From Flavobacteriaceae bacterium (GTDB lineage: Bacteria; Bacteroidota; Bacteroidia; Flavobacteriales; Flavobacteriaceae), in assembly GCA_023145595.1 (NCBI GenBank), contig JAGLDM010000281.1:1-15292 (forward strand): 15,292 nucleotides of DNA, written 5' to 3'. This document shows, one piece after another, positions 15,156 to 15,292 of this stretch. A model generated the notes under the pieces. It ran no database searches. It was not told the origin of the DNA and saw only the letters and a program-made list of their open reading frames with translations. Positions within the stretch are counted from its first letter, which is position 1. Each line of letters begins with the position of its first letter. The position numbers and the translations under genes were made by a program.

Positions 15156-15292
15156 ATGATTTCAAGAAATACCATTGATAAAGTATTTGAAACGGCAAGG
15201 GTCGATGAAGTTATTCGTGATTTTGTACAACTCAAAAAAGCAGGTAGTAACTTTAAGGGGTTAAGTCCGTTTTCTGATGAAAAATCACCTTC
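15156..15292 (+). CDS. dnaG: DNA primase, N-terminal fragment (3' end outside window)
   Basis: Makes the RNA primers for the replication fork. Only 45 complete codons are present. The N-terminus MISRNTIDKVFETARVDEVI and the following VQLKKAGSNFKGLSPF match the start of bacterial DnaG, whose first domain is normally a CHC2 zinc finger with GLCPFHxEKTPSF. Here the first zinc ligand is Ser37 instead of Cys and the second is Ser40 instead of His. The remaining two ligands lie beyond the window. A zinc-less primase finger is, as far as I recall, shared by other Flavobacteriia. The ATG at 15156 is the only suitable start. It follows clpX by 201 bases of repeat-bearing spacer. Confidence 0.93.
   Translation, partial: MISRNTIDKVFETARVDEVIRDFVQLKKAGSNFKGLSPFSDEKSP

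Overview
The window looks like a piece of a Bacteroidota chromosome, most likely a marine or aquatic member of the Flavobacteriia. The DNA is AT-rich. Candidate promoters follow the Bacteroidota pattern (TTG about 20 bases before a TAnnTTTG-like -7 box), and Shine-Dalgarno sequences are mostly absent. Several proteins have typical Flavobacteriia features: a DksA-like protein and a DnaG without zinc ligands, an enlarged LspA, and a patatin fused to an outer-membrane barrel. No rRNA, tRNA, CRISPR array or insertion sequence was seen.

Layout. (1) Positions 1-2745 hold a compact + strand run: the 3' half of ileS, a TraR/DksA-family regulator overlapping it by 8 bases, and lspA 11 bases further on. 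(2) Positions 2738-3112 hold a decayed - strand gene fragment, read as the C-terminal end of a PLP-dependent (group II, histidine-decarboxylase-like) decarboxylase, plus a perfect 11-bp-arm inverted repeat. (3) Positions 3113-7122 hold uvrC and a patatin/POTRA/beta-barrel protein joined by an ATGA overlap. (4) Positions 7295-12756 hold an accessory carbohydrate or sugar-acid module. An AraC-family regulator is divergent from an aldolase-family (DapA/NanA-like) gene and a SiaT-like sodium symporter. After two terminators come a Gfo/Idh/MocA sugar dehydrogenase and a LacX-type aldose epimerase. (5) Positions 12964-15292 return to core genes: clpP, clpX, a repeat-bearing spacer and the first 45 codons of dnaG.

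How it fits together. The core genes cover isoleucyl-tRNA charging, lipoprotein signal-peptide removal, nucleotide excision repair, ClpXP proteolysis and replication priming. The accessory module can be read as: AraC protein senses a sugar or sugar acid, the symporter imports it, the aldolase cleaves a 2-keto-acid form, and the dehydrogenase and epimerase act on sugars. The substrate cannot be fixed from sequence. A carboxylated sugar such as a sialic acid or 2-keto-3-deoxy acid is the best guess, because the transporter keeps the arginine that binds the carboxylate in SiaT and the aldolase lacks the arginine diagnostic of true DapA.

Start corrections. For three genes the longest open frame begins at an upstream TTG, but an internal ATG is much more likely: the DksA-like gene (1715), the AraC gene (8149, - strand) and clpX (13710). 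I found no convincing new defence or mobile system. The most interesting points are the accessory module, the zinc-less DksA-like protein and DnaG, the decarboxylase relic and the repeat-rich clpX-dnaG spacer.
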